Positions 41,058-49,405 of a stretch of 64,000 bases of DNA are shown here, one piece after another. Source of the stretch: Gilvibacter sediminis (GTDB taxonomy: Bacteria > Bacteroidota > Bacteroidia > Flavobacteriales > Flavobacteriaceae); NCBI RefSeq assembly GCF_028561565.1, contig NZ_JAQQTE010000019.1, forward strand, positions 268,586 through 332,585, read 5' to 3'. Below the pieces are notes generated by a model, which saw only the letters and a program-made list of their open reading frames with translations, was not told the origin of the DNA and ran no database searches. The position numbers and the translations under genes were made by a program. Every line of letters starts with the position of its first letter. Within the stretch, counting starts at the first letter, position 1.

Positions 41058-43817
41058 CTACAATTCGTAGCGCACTATCAACATTACTATTCGAGGCAGT
41101 ACAAAGAACTGCGAAGTATTGTTGAAGTTTTCGTTAAAGCTGTCATTGTTTAAAAAGTCAACATCTAAAAGGTTGGTGGCTTGCAATTGGTATTCCCACT
41201 TACTGTCTTTTTCACGGTAATACAGATTAGCATCTAAGAACGAATAGGTGTTCTCAATGGTACCTGCCGCGTCTGTATAATTGAAATAACTCCATTCCGC
41301 ATTCAGCGTAAAGTTCTGCAAGAAGACCGCATCGAAATTCACAAAGGGCTGATGGGTTGTAAAAGTAGATTCCACCCCTGCGTTGTCATAGTTGTTCAAA
41401 GTAAGACGATACCCCAACTCAACATTTGGCCACTCGCGGAAACTCGTTCTCAAGCTCGTATTATAGCTCTGTGTAAAGTTGATACTCTCTCTTACCTCCT
41501 CATTAATGATGTTGTTGAATTTCCCCCAACTCACATTACCTCCTAAAGCGAAACGCAAACGCTTGATGTTCTTGGTAAACCTTGCAAAAGCAGACAGCGT
41601 CTCATCAGCAAAATTACTGTTCAAGTTAATTGGGTTCGAGATCTGAGTAATTCCAGCCAACTGAGTGTTGTTCTTGATCGCTTCAATCCTGCGGGTGTAA
41701 TTGATGTTCGCACTCACATTGGTGTAATTGAACATATTGAAGCTGAAATAAGTCAAATTATAATTGTGCACAAAGGCATTCTCCAAGTTGCGATTACCTC
41801 TAAACAAACGGTTGTAGTTATTAAAGATGAATCCTTCCGCAAAGTTATTTACGTCCGTATACTGCGCTTGGATGGAGTAATTAAAGCGGATATTCTCGCT
41901 CTTTTTAAGCTCCACAATCGCGTTGAAGTTTGGCAACACCAACCATTCGTTATTCTCGGAAACACTGCCCAACTGTTCGCTCTTTACGCGATAGTTGTGC
42001 AATGTTGCTCCAGGAGTAAAGGTGAAGATTCCCGCCTTGAATTTATAGTTAACTCCTAAGAAGTAGTCACTAAAATTAAAGGTCACGTCGTTGTTGAACT
42101 CGTCTCCTTCAAAGGCCGATGGCGGCCCCGTGAACATAAATTCTTGGAAGATCCCAGAGTTGAAATCTTGACGACTCAAGGTCGCCCCTACGTTTATGTT
42201 CACATTGCTTTTATTGTTGATCACGTAGTAGTAATCTACCTTGGCATCTAACTTATTGGTTTTGATGCGTCGCTGCTGATTTACATCATAACGATCCATG
42301 CGTTGTAGCGGATCAAAAGTATCTTGAGAGCTGTCAAAAGGCGCCGACGGATTTACTTGCGTGAATACCCCACGGAACGGGATTGAATCTTGGATCACAC
42401 TGTAAAACGGATCCTCGTCCTGATACAAATGCTGGACCTGCCCCGCGAAGATGTTGTTCTCATCTAAGGTGTAATAGGCATTGATGTTTTGATTGATAGA
42501 AAAAGGCGTGGTGTTCTCATCCTCGTTGATCTCGTTGGGATTGTTGTTTACTGTGGAAACAATAGAGCTCACTTCACTTTGATCTGAGGTCTTTCCAAGC
42601 ACGTCATAATCCAACTGGAAGTTCGCGTTCGGCTTGTAAATAGCACTCAACTTGAGCATACCCAACTGCGTGCGCTGATCGTTCACATTGTTTGTGGTCT
42701 CCGTAATTCCGGTAGCCACATAATTTCTAATAGTATTTGTGATATAGCTGGTGCGGTTGTCTGATAGAATCGAAAAACCACTTATATCTAATGCCTTGCT
42801 GGCATTCCAACTGAAGTTCGCCGCTAAGAAGGAGGTCTCAATAGCATTGGCACGGTTGTTCTGTCCAACGGCAAAACCAAGGTCTCCCGTATTGATGTTG
42901 AAATTGGTTCCACCTCCACGGTTGAAGTTTCTAAACCCTCCCGTAAAGTTGAAGTAGTCTCTAAAGGTAAAAGGCACTTGCCCAATGTCATTGAAATCTG
43001 TGATGATATTGATGCTGTAATCCGGACTGTAATAGAACAGTTTAGGGTAGACCAAATAGCGCTCTTTCTCGTCGCTATCAAAGCCAATACCGCCAGAAAC
43101 CTCACCAAACCAAAAGTTCTTTTTACCTTCTTTAAGTTTAATATTTATGGCGATGTTGTCTTGATCATTCCCAAGGCCTCGCATTTGATCCACCTCGTTG
43201 TAGTTTCTCAGGACCTCCACCTTATCCACTGCATCTGCAGGGATGTTTTTAGTGGCGAGTTTAGAGTCTCCGTCAAAGAAGTCCTTACCTTCTACCATCA
43301 CTTTAGAGACGGCCTTCCCTTCTACTTCGATCTCTCCATCATCGTTGATCTCCACTCCCGGGAGCTGCTTCATGACGTCTTCTAACTTTCGCTCATTACC
43401 GGTCGTAAAGGAGTCAGCATTATAAACTATAGTATCTCCTTTCACGGTCACCGGCATTTCATAGACGATCTCCACTCCGTCCAATTGATTGGGCGCAGGA
43501 TTCAGGGTTACGTCTCGAGTCATGTCGTCAGATCCTTCTGGAACTGTGACGTCAAACTCTTTGGTCTCCAAACCTAAAAAGCTTGCTTTAAGCGTGTAAG
43601 TATTGTTCGTTGGGAGGTCTAACTGATATCGACCTTCATAATTGGTGATCGCATAAGATTCGATCTCTCCGGTTTCTTTTATGGTTGCAATGATGTTCGC
43701 TAGCTCTAAAGGTTCTCCAATAGAGTCTTTGATCACCCCTCTTAATTTAATGCTTTGCGCGTCTGCTTCAAAGCTAAATAAAGACAATAGGATGCTTATA
43801 AAGAGTAATTTCTTCAT
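41058..43817 (-). CDS. Outer-membrane TonB-receptor-like protein with carboxypeptidase-regulatory domain
   Basis: A 919-residue outer-membrane protein. A signal peptide (MKKLLFISILLSLFSFEADAQ) precedes a CarboxypepD_reg-like beta-sandwich (about residues 25-105, RGVIKDSIGEPLELANIIA). A plug-like segment follows (EDVMKQLPGVEINDDGEIEVEGKAVSKVMVEGKDFF), then a long OMP_b-brl_3-type barrel. No obvious TonB box is seen, and no SusD-like gene accompanies it, so transport by TonB is unproven. It follows a GLPGLI gene by 30 nt in the same operon. The ATG was preferred over an upstream GTG that adds four residues. Confidence 0.88.
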   Translation of the reverse strand: MKKLLFISILLSLFSFEADAQSIKLRGVIKDSIGEPLELANIIATIKETGEIESYAITNYEGRYQLDLPTNNTYTLKASFLGLETKEFDVTVPEGSDDMTRDVTLNPAPNQLDGVEIVYEMPVTVKGDTIVYNADSFTTGNERKLEDVMKQLPGVEINDDGEIEVEGKAVSKVMVEGKDFFDGDSKLATKNIPADAVDKVEVLRNYNEVDQMRGLGNDQDNIAINIKLKEGKKNFWFGEVSGGIGFDSDEKERYLVYPKLFYYSPDYSINIITDFNDIGQVPFTFRDYFNFTGGFRNFNRGGGTNFNINTGDLGFAVGQNNRANAIETSFLAANFSWNASKALDISGFSILSDNRTSYITNTIRNYVATGITETTNNVNDQRTQLGMLKLSAIYKPNANFQLDYDVLGKTSDQSEVSSIVSTVNNNPNEINEDENTTPFSINQNINAYYTLDENNIFAGQVQHLYQDEDPFYSVIQDSIPFRGVFTQVNPSAPFDSSQDTFDPLQRMDRYDVNQQRRIKTNKLDAKVDYYYVINNKSNVNINVGATLSRQDFNSGIFQEFMFTGPPSAFEGDEFNNDVTFNFSDYFLGVNYKFKAGIFTFTPGATLHNYRVKSEQLGSVSENNEWLVLPNFNAIVELKKSENIRFNYSIQAQYTDVNNFAEGFIFNNYNRLFRGNRNLENAFVHNYNLTYFSFNMFNYTNVSANINYTRRIEAIKNNTQLAGITQISNPINLNSNFADETLSAFARFTKNIKRLRFALGGNVSWGKFNNIINEEVRESINFTQSYNTSLRTSFREWPNVELGYRLTLNNYDNAGVESTFTTHQPFVNFDAVFLQNFTLNAEWSYFNYTDAAGTIENTYSFLDANLYYREKDSKWEYQLQATNLLDVDFLNNDSFNENFNNTSQFFVLPRIVMLIVRYEL

Positions 43818-43847
43818 GGTTGGCTGCACTGTATTTTGATTGATTGA

Positions 43848-44741
43848 TTATCCTCGGAATCCGCCGCGTCGTCCGCCGCGTCCACGGCCCCACATTTCGC
43901 GCATTTCTTCCATTTTTTCTGCGACAATCGATTGGTACTCCTCACGAGTGACCTTCTTTCCTTTAGAAGGTGCTTTGATCTCGATGGTATCCTCCGGATT
44001 CATCACAATTTTAGAACATAGAATGGTTGTTCGGTATACGTTGAGTTCAAGGATGAGTCCTGGTAATCCGCCGTATTCTCCCGGTCCGTGTTTCACAGGA
44101 ATCATGGGTGTGTACCAAGCGGTTACGATCACTTCTTTTGGAATTTCGATTTGACTCATTGGGTCATCATCGGCACTTGCCGTTGCTGTAGAGTCTTTGG
44201 CTTTTTCATCGTCGGCCTTAGCATCTCTATCTCTACCTCCGCGTCGGCGCGCCATACTCCAATCGTTCTCATCGATCTTTTTGACCGCGGTCACTTTAAT
44301 GGCCAAATACTGCCCGATCATTTTAGACTCTTTGGTCTCTTCCCATTCCAAATTAGCGATCTCGTCTTCAATGAGAAATTGCTTGCCGTAGAATTCTTGT
44401 TCCTGCACGAGTTGTCCGGTCTCCAAATTCTTGTATTGATCTCCGGGAGTAAAACTTCCCATCATCATTCCCATCCAACGGCTACCCCCGTTCGCATCGG
44501 TCTCTAAAACCTCTTCTTCCTTATAGATAGACTCCTGTCCATTAAAAGTGAGAATGTAGGTCTTCTCTAGGTATCTGCGCATACGCTCAGCGATCATCTT
44601 CTTCATCTCCTCGGTCATTTCACGACCGCCCCAATCCATGTCCACAGTGGTTTTTGATTGGTAATAGGCCTTTCCGCTAAATTCTTGAGCGTTCATGCCG
44701 ATACTCAGAAGCATCAACATTAAGGGTAGTAATTTCTTCAT
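43848..44741 (-). CDS. GLPGLI-family secreted protein, RG-rich C-terminus
   Basis: A 297-residue protein with a signal peptide (MKKLLPLMLMLLSIGMNAQ) and the motif that names the family, GGLPGLILEL, in the second half. WYTPMIPVKHGPGEYGGLPGLI and ILCSKIVMNP are shared with the neighbour at 44843-45688. The protein ends in an unusual Arg/Gly-rich tail (EMWGRGRGGRRGGFRG). A charged central insertion (about residues 165-195, rich in Asp, Lys and Arg) is not in the paralogue. GLPGLI proteins are common beside outer-membrane receptors in Bacteroidetes; the role is unknown. Confidence 0.88.
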   Translation of the reverse strand: MKKLLPLMLMLLSIGMNAQEFSGKAYYQSKTTVDMDWGGREMTEEMKKMIAERMRRYLEKTYILTFNGQESIYKEEEVLETDANGGSRWMGMMMGSFTPGDQYKNLETGQLVQEQEFYGKQFLIEDEIANLEWEETKESKMIGQYLAIKVTAVKKIDENDWSMARRRGGRDRDAKADDEKAKDSTATASADDDPMSQIEIPKEVIVTAWYTPMIPVKHGPGEYGGLPGLILELNVYRTTILCSKIVMNPEDTIEIKAPSKGKKVTREEYQSIVAEKMEEMREMWGRGRGGRRGGFRG

Positions 44742-44774
44742 GTCCTTGACAATTAACAGTTTAGTGGTTTATAG

Positions 44775-44842
44775 CAAAGCTAATTTAAAGTCTTTAGACT
44801 CGCAGGAGCCTTAGAGGTTTATTAAAGCTTTGTTAAAGTTCA
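44775..44842 (-). promoter_or_regulatory. Promoter and candidate response-regulator sites upstream of the GLPGLI-receptor operon
   Basis: The -7 element is TAGCTTTG on the minus strand (44775-44782), a perfect match. A good -33 is lacking. Two TTAAAG-containing units 11 bp apart lie at 44822-44843, about 50-70 bp upstream of the predicted start, resembling the 10-bp repeats in the control region at 45740-45779. Together these suggest activation by the neighbouring two-component system. Confidence 0.45.
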
Positions 44843-45688
44843 CTAACCGCCAATTCTGATCTCAAAACTGTTGCCGTCTCGGCGACCGTTGCTGGGCTGA
44901 TAACGCTCTTGCATTTCTTTCATTTTCTCCTGCATGATGGTGTTATACTCATCTTGAGTCACTTCCTTTCCTTTGGTTGGCTCACTGACCTGTACTCCAT
45001 CTTTAGGGTTCATAACGATCTTACTGCAAAGAATGCTCTGGTCTCCGTCTGAGATCTCCAAGATAAGTCCCGGCAAACCGTGATGTCTTCCTGGACCATG
45101 TCCCAATGGGATTTGCGGCGTATACCAAGCGGTAATGGTAATTTCCTCTTCAACGGCTTCACTCTTATTGTCCTTGCCTTCTTCTGTGTCGGAGCTGATA
45201 GAGGTCTGTACCGTTCTCTTCTCGGTACGCGTTGCCTTAAAGCAGGTATACTGCCCAATGTTCTTGGTTTCTTTGGTCAAGGTCCATTCTAACTGCGGCA
45301 GGGAATCTTTGATCAAAAAGGTTTTACCAAAAATGTCGCTTTTATTGGCCAGGCGATTCTCTGCGATGTTCTTGTAAAGCACATCGGCATCACCAGCTCC
45401 TGCAACAACAATTTGCATGCCGCCTCCGCCAACAGCTGGAGCGTCCAATGCTTCAACAACCTTATACAAAGAGGCGTCTTTATTGAAATCTAAGGTGTAC
45501 TCCTTTTCAAACTGCTTTTTCATCATGGCCATAAGCTGATCCTGCATCTCTGACGGCACTTGGGTGCTGTCTAATTGAATTTCTAGCTTACGCTGGGTTT
45601 TGTACGTAGCGATCCCTTGAAAATCCTGCGCGTGTAAGGATCCAACGATCAAAGAAAAAGCTACTGATAAATAAACGAGTGTTTTCAT
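44843..45688 (-). CDS. GLPGLI-family secreted protein
   Basis: A 281-residue protein with a signal peptide (MKTLVYLSVAFSLIVGSLHAQ) and the GHGPGRHHGLPGLILEI motif. Conserved flanking segments (ITAWYTPQIPLGHGPG, ILCSKIVMNPKDGV) make it a paralogue of the downstream GLPGLI protein. The ATG at Met12 of the longer frame was chosen because it begins the signal peptide. Its promoter faces the histidine kinase gene across a 126-bp control region with four phased repeats. Confidence 0.88.
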   Translation of the reverse strand: MKTLVYLSVAFSLIVGSLHAQDFQGIATYKTQRKLEIQLDSTQVPSEMQDQLMAMMKKQFEKEYTLDFNKDASLYKVVEALDAPAVGGGGMQIVVAGAGDADVLYKNIAENRLANKSDIFGKTFLIKDSLPQLEWTLTKETKNIGQYTCFKATRTEKRTVQTSISSDTEEGKDNKSEAVEEEITITAWYTPQIPLGHGPGRHHGLPGLILEISDGDQSILCSKIVMNPKDGVQVSEPTKGKEVTQDEYNTIMQEKMKEMQERYQPSNGRRDGNSFEIRIGG

Positions 45689-45718
45689 GATTGTTCTTTT
45701 TTTGTTTTGATGACACCA

Positions 45719-45748
45719 CAAAGATGCACAAAGACAGTATTAAGGCAA
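45719..45748 (-). promoter_or_regulatory. Promoter of the GLPGLI gene facing the kinase
   Basis: Minus strand: TTG (45746-45748), a 19-bp spacer and CATCTTTG (45719-45726), five of six matches to TAnnTTTG. The start would be about 25 nt before the ATG. The four 10-bp repeats begin at the -33 element and run upstream, the normal place for an activator. Confidence 0.5.
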
Positions 45749-45779
45749 GTTAAGCATTGTTAAGCACTGTTAAGCGATT
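45740..45779. promoter_or_regulatory. Four tandem 10-bp direct repeats, probable OmpR-type regulator binding array
   Basis: Four consecutive decamers, each beginning TTAAG, start at 45740, 45750, 45760 and 45770 with consensus TTAAGCAnTG. Exactly one helical turn apart, they present the same face of the DNA. OmpR/PhoB-family regulators bind such phased direct repeats. The array lies between a GLPGLI gene and the kinase-regulator operon, both of whose promoters abut it. Confidence 0.72.
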
Positions 45780-45810
45780 TGGAAATTGCAATTCATTAGA
45801 CCTACTTTTG
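45778..45810 (+). promoter_or_regulatory. Promoter of the histidine kinase-response regulator operon
   Basis: TTTG (45778-45781), a 21-bp spacer and TACTTTTG (45803-45810), a perfect -7 element. The ATG follows only 4 bp after it, so the transcript would have no leader, or nearly none. The upstream edge touches the four-repeat array. Confidence 0.6.
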
Positions 45811-45814
45811 AAGC

Positions 45815-47290
45815 ATGAAGCCAGGAAAATATCAAGGCATATTGTATTTCATCATCACCGCAATTGTGCTGACTCTTTCGCTGCAGGCCTATTGGTTCTA
45901 TCGCAGTTTTAAGGCCGAGCAGCGCGAGCTTGTGGCCAACGTACAGGTTAGCCTTAACAAAGCCGTTGATGATTACTACACTCACTTAGCGCAAGAGCAA
46001 AGCATGCTCTTTGCCAGTGACACCCTCACCCTCACCTACGATTCCAACACCATAAATCTAGGAGACCAATGGGCTTTTTTAGACAGCATGCCCAAAGGAA
46101 CCATACAACGTTATGAGTTCAGTGATTCTACCAATCACTCCACCATGACTGCAATAAGCATTGTTGATTCCATTGTCAAAAACAGACCGCCAGAGCGTTT
46201 TAGAGATACTATGCGCAGCTTTTTTCAGCGCCTGGGCAGAAAACCTTTTGAGCAATTAACCAATAAGATTGTGATCTCTTTTGCAGAAGAAGAAATGTCT
46301 TTACCTGTTTTAGATTCCATCTTTCATGAAGAACTGCACGAGCGTGAATTGTGGATCGATTACAGTTTAAAATACGATACGCCTTGGGGTGCAACCCAAA
46401 GCTTAGGTACGCTCAGCTCAGATCCTTCGGTCAAGTCTTTGCAAGCCAAATCTAGCTTTTTGATGCAGGACAGCTCCTTAGAAGTTTACTTTAAAAACAC
46501 CACCCCGCTTATCTTACACCGCAACGGTATTAGTTTGGGACTCTCTTTGATCTTTGTAGGCTGCATCATTGGATGTTTGCTGTATTTGCTCAGAATCATC
46601 AGAGAACAAAAACAACTGGCAGAGATCAAAAACGATTTGATCTCTAACATCACCCATGAATTTAAAACGCCTTTAGCCACTATTGGTGTAGCTCTAGAAG
46701 GCATCCAAAAGTTCAATGCAGATAACGATCCACAGAAGAGTAAAAAATACGCTGCCATGTCTCAAGAGCAGGTTAAAAAACTCTCAGGTATGGTTGAAAA
46801 ACTCCTAGAGACCGCAACCCTAGACAGCAATGCCCTTGTACTCAATAAGGAAGAAATTGACCTGGTTGCCCTTTGCCAGCGATTAGCGGTTTTGCCTGAG
46901 GCCTATGTAGCTTCTCAAAAATCCATCAGCCTAAATGCTGCACCACAAGATCTAAAAATTCATGCCGATGCTTTTCATTTAGAGAATGTGATCAACACTT
47001 TAATTGACAACGCGCTGAAATACGGCGGAGACATCATCAGTCTCAATATAACCACAGACGCCTCTGGAGTAAATATTGCAGTGCATGACAATGGTAGTTC
47101 CCTAAACAAGGCGCAAAGTCAGCGGATTTTTGAAAAATTCTACCGCGTACCCAAAGGTGATACCCATGACGTAAAAGGATTCGGGATCGGTTTGTACTAC
47201 GCCAAGAACATCATTGAAAAGCACGGAGGCAGCATTGGTGTGAACTTAAAAAATGGCACTACTTTTACTTTAACCCTTCCGCATGAATAA
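45815..47290 (+). CDS. Sensor histidine kinase
   Basis: A 491-residue membrane kinase. TM1 is about residues 8-27 and TM2 about 240-260, enclosing a ~210-residue periplasmic sensor domain of unknown ligand. The phosphoacceptor is His281 (SNITHEFKTPLATIG). The ATPase domain shows the N box (NVINTLIDNALKYGG), the G1 region (VHDNGSSL) and G2 (GFGIGLYYAK). No HAMP domain is obvious between TM2 and the H box. The response-regulator gene overlaps its 3' end by 8 nt. It is divergent from, and likely controls, the GLPGLI genes. Confidence 0.93.
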   Translation: MKPGKYQGILYFIITAIVLTLSLQAYWFYRSFKAEQRELVANVQVSLNKAVDDYYTHLAQEQSMLFASDTLTLTYDSNTINLGDQWAFLDSMPKGTIQRYEFSDSTNHSTMTAISIVDSIVKNRPPERFRDTMRSFFQRLGRKPFEQLTNKIVISFAEEEMSLPVLDSIFHEELHERELWIDYSLKYDTPWGATQSLGTLSSDPSVKSLQAKSSFLMQDSSLEVYFKNTTPLILHRNGISLGLSLIFVGCIIGCLLYLLRIIREQKQLAEIKNDLISNITHEFKTPLATIGVALEGIQKFNADNDPQKSKKYAAMSQEQVKKLSGMVEKLLETATLDSNALVLNKEEIDLVALCQRLAVLPEAYVASQKSISLNAAPQDLKIHADAFHLENVINTLIDNALKYGGDIISLNITTDASGVNIAVHDNGSSLNKAQSQRIFEKFYRVPKGDTHDVKGFGIGLYYAKNIIEKHGGSIGVNLKNGTTFTLTLPHE

Positions 47291-47969
47291 ACCGATCCAC
47301 ATAGTACTGGCAGAAGATGAACCGGCCTTGGGGCAGATCATCAAAGAGAGTTTGGAAACACGAGACTTTAAGGTGACTCTTTGCGTGAACGGAGAACAAG
47401 CTTTGAAAGCTTACCGAGAAGAAAAACCAGAGCTGCTAGTTTTGGACGTGATGATGCCTCTGAAAGATGGCTTCACGCTGGCCAAAGAGATTCGTACAGA
47501 AGACAGCCAAACACCCATCATTTTTTTGACCGCCAAATCACAGACAGAAGACGTGGTCAACGGTTTCAATCTGGGCGGAAACGATTATTTGAAAAAACCC
47601 TTCAGTATGGAGGAACTCATTGTACGGATCAAAAATGCACTCAAGCAAAATGATGATCCCGACAAGAACACCACCTTTCAATTGGGCGCTTTTAGCTTCA
47701 ATGCCAACCGTCAAGAATTGCAGTATAAATCTAAAGAGCCGGTTAAATTGACCCACCGCGAGAGCGAACTGCTTTTCCATCTTTGCGCGAATAAGAATCA
47801 ATTGCTGGACCGTTCTTTTATTCTGAAAAAGCTTTGGGGCAGTGATGACTTTTTCAATGCCCGCTCTATGGATGTATTTATCTCCAATCTGCGCAAAAAA
47901 CTCAAAGCAGATTCCAGCCTTCAAATAGTCAACGTTCGCGGCTACGGATACAAGCTGATATGTGATTAG
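47283..47969 (+). CDS. OmpR-family response regulator
   Basis: A 228-residue regulator. The receiver domain has acidic residues Glu11-Asp12, the phosphorylation site Asp55 (LLVLDVMMP) and Lys in NDYLKKPFS. The C-terminal winged helix (LTHRESELLFHLCANKNQLLDRSFILKKLWG... MDVFISNLRKKL... VRGYGYKLI) is the OmpR/PhoB type, which binds direct repeats about 10-11 bp apart. Such repeats are present just upstream of its own operon, so autoregulation is likely. It overlaps the kinase gene. Confidence 0.95.
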   Translation: MNKPIHIVLAEDEPALGQIIKESLETRDFKVTLCVNGEQALKAYREEKPELLVLDVMMPLKDGFTLAKEIRTEDSQTPIIFLTAKSQTEDVVNGFNLGGNDYLKKPFSMEELIVRIKNALKQNDDPDKNTTFQLGAFSFNANRQELQYKSKEPVKLTHRESELLFHLCANKNQLLDRSFILKKLWGSDDFFNARSMDVFISNLRKKLKADSSLQIVNVRGYGYKLICD

Positions 47970-47987
47970 TTTTTGTATCTTGACTGC

Positions 47988-48758
47988 ATGAAGATGCTGT
48001 TGTTTTTACTGATGCCGGTTTTGGCCTTTGGGCAAATGAAACTCGACAAAAAAACCCGCCTCGATGCCGACAGGTTCATTGGCGTGGACTCTTACAACAA
48101 CACCTACTCTGTGGTCAACAACGCTTTGATCAAAACCAGTGAACGAGACCGCTGGAACTATGCAGATTTCACCTTAGGAAGTATTGCAGCTGTAGACATC
48201 ATTAATCCCCTTAGGATCTTAGTGTATTATGCCGATTTCAACATCGCTGTTTTTCTAGACAACACCCTCAATGAAATTGAGCGGGTGAATTTCAACGAGA
48301 TAGAAGATTACTTGAATATTGAAGCCGTTCGCATGGCCAATAACAACAGCGTTTGGGTCTTTAATAAAGATGCTCAGCAACTGGAATTGTACAATTACAG
48401 ATCGGGGAAACGAAGTATTATCTCCCAACCGGTAAAAGGCAATCTTATAGCAACTGCCAGTGACTTTAATTTTTGTCATCTTCTGACTGATTCTGAGGTC
48501 ATCACCTACAACGTATACGGGAGTATTCTAAGGGTTTTTGACAACCCTGGATTTACACAGATTTGGACCTCAACCCAACGGGGCTTAATTGCTCTGGATG
48601 AGCGAGATGTGATCTATTTTACCGAGGCTCCGGAGCGGCAATTTGAACCGACTGAATCTGGGTCAAAAATTGCGGTGAAAGACTTGCAACTAACTTCAGA
48701 ATTCCTGTATATTTACGATGGAGAATTCGTGTATTCCTTCAGACTAACCAAACTCTAA
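47988..48758 (+). CDS. Secreted hypothetical protein, possible beta-propeller
   Basis: A 256-residue protein with a signal peptide (MKMLLFLLMPVLAFGQ). The mature part has repeating beta-strand-like segments (ILVYYADFNIAVFLDNTLNEI, VWVFNKDAQQLELYNYRSG, YNVYGSILRVFDN, LIALDERDVIYFTEA, FLYIYDGEFVYSF) spaced like propeller blades. I cannot assign a characterised family. It lies between the response regulator and the nucleoside kinase genes, with 18 and 14 nt gaps, so it is probably in the same transcript. The start is the ATG five codons into the longer frame. Confidence 0.75.
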   Translation: MKMLLFLLMPVLAFGQMKLDKKTRLDADRFIGVDSYNNTYSVVNNALIKTSERDRWNYADFTLGSIAAVDIINPLRILVYYADFNIAVFLDNTLNEIERVNFNEIEDYLNIEAVRMANNNSVWVFNKDAQQLELYNYRSGKRSIISQPVKGNLIATASDFNFCHLLTDSEVITYNVYGSILRVFDNPGFTQIWTSTQRGLIALDERDVIYFTEAPERQFEPTESGSKIAVKDLQLTSEFLYIYDGEFVYSFRLTKL

Positions 48759-48772
48759 AGAATCCTTATTTT

Positions 48773-49387
48773 ATGCATGTTGCGATAGCCGGAAACATAG
48801 GCTCAGGAAAGACTACGCTCACCAAATTATTGGCTAAACACTACAAATGGCAACCTCATTTTGAGGATGTGGAAGACAATCCTTATTTGGATGATTTTTA
48901 CAACCAAATGGAACGTTGGTCTTTCAATCTGCAGATTTATTTCTTGAACAGTCGGTTTCGTCAAATTGTGGATATTAGAGAAAGCGGAAAAGATTACATC
49001 CAAGACCGAACCATCTATGAAGATGCTTACATCTTTGCTCCTAACCTACACGCGATGGGTTTGATGACCAATCGCGATTATGAAAATTACCGTTCGCTTT
49101 TTGATCTGATGGAAAGTGTGACTGAGGCGCCTGATCTGTTGATCTATTTGCGCAGTTCCATCCCTAATTTGGTGAGTCAGATCCACAAAAGAGGGCGTGA
49201 ATATGAGAACTCCATCAGCATTGATTATTTAAGTCGACTCAACGAGCGCTACGAAGCTTGGATTCACGATTACGACAAAAGCAATCTGTTAATCTTTGAT
49301 GTGGACACCCTTAATTTTGTAGACAATCCGGAAGATCTCGGAAGTGTGATCAGTCGCATTGACGCCGAGCTTCACGGACTCTTTTAA
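48773..49387 (+). CDS. Deoxynucleoside kinase
   Basis: A 204-residue P-loop kinase that phosphorylates deoxynucleosides for salvage. Walker A is GNIGSGKTT (residues 7-15). The FEDVEDNPYLDDFY segment carries the substrate-contacting Glu. YIQDRTIYEDAYIFA is the ERS/DRS-like motif, and the lid IHKRGREYE carries catalytic Args. The length fits the bacterial dAK/dGK type. Substrate preference cannot be decided. It complements the thymidylate synthase and nucleoside transporter farther right. Confidence 0.92.
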   Translation: MHVAIAGNIGSGKTTLTKLLAKHYKWQPHFEDVEDNPYLDDFYNQMERWSFNLQIYFLNSRFRQIVDIRESGKDYIQDRTIYEDAYIFAPNLHAMGLMTNRDYENYRSLFDLMESVTEAPDLLIYLRSSIPNLVSQIHKRGREYENSISIDYLSRLNERYEAWIHDYDKSNLLIFDVDTLNFVDNPEDLGSVISRIDAELHGLF

Positions 49388-49405
49388 TACATACCCAAAT
49401 CAATT

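Noticed and set aside
41058-43817. SusC/SusD-type nutrient uptake locus
   Set aside because: No SusD-like lipoprotein gene is adjacent and the barrel is the OMP_b-brl_3 type; the neighbours are GLPGLI proteins.
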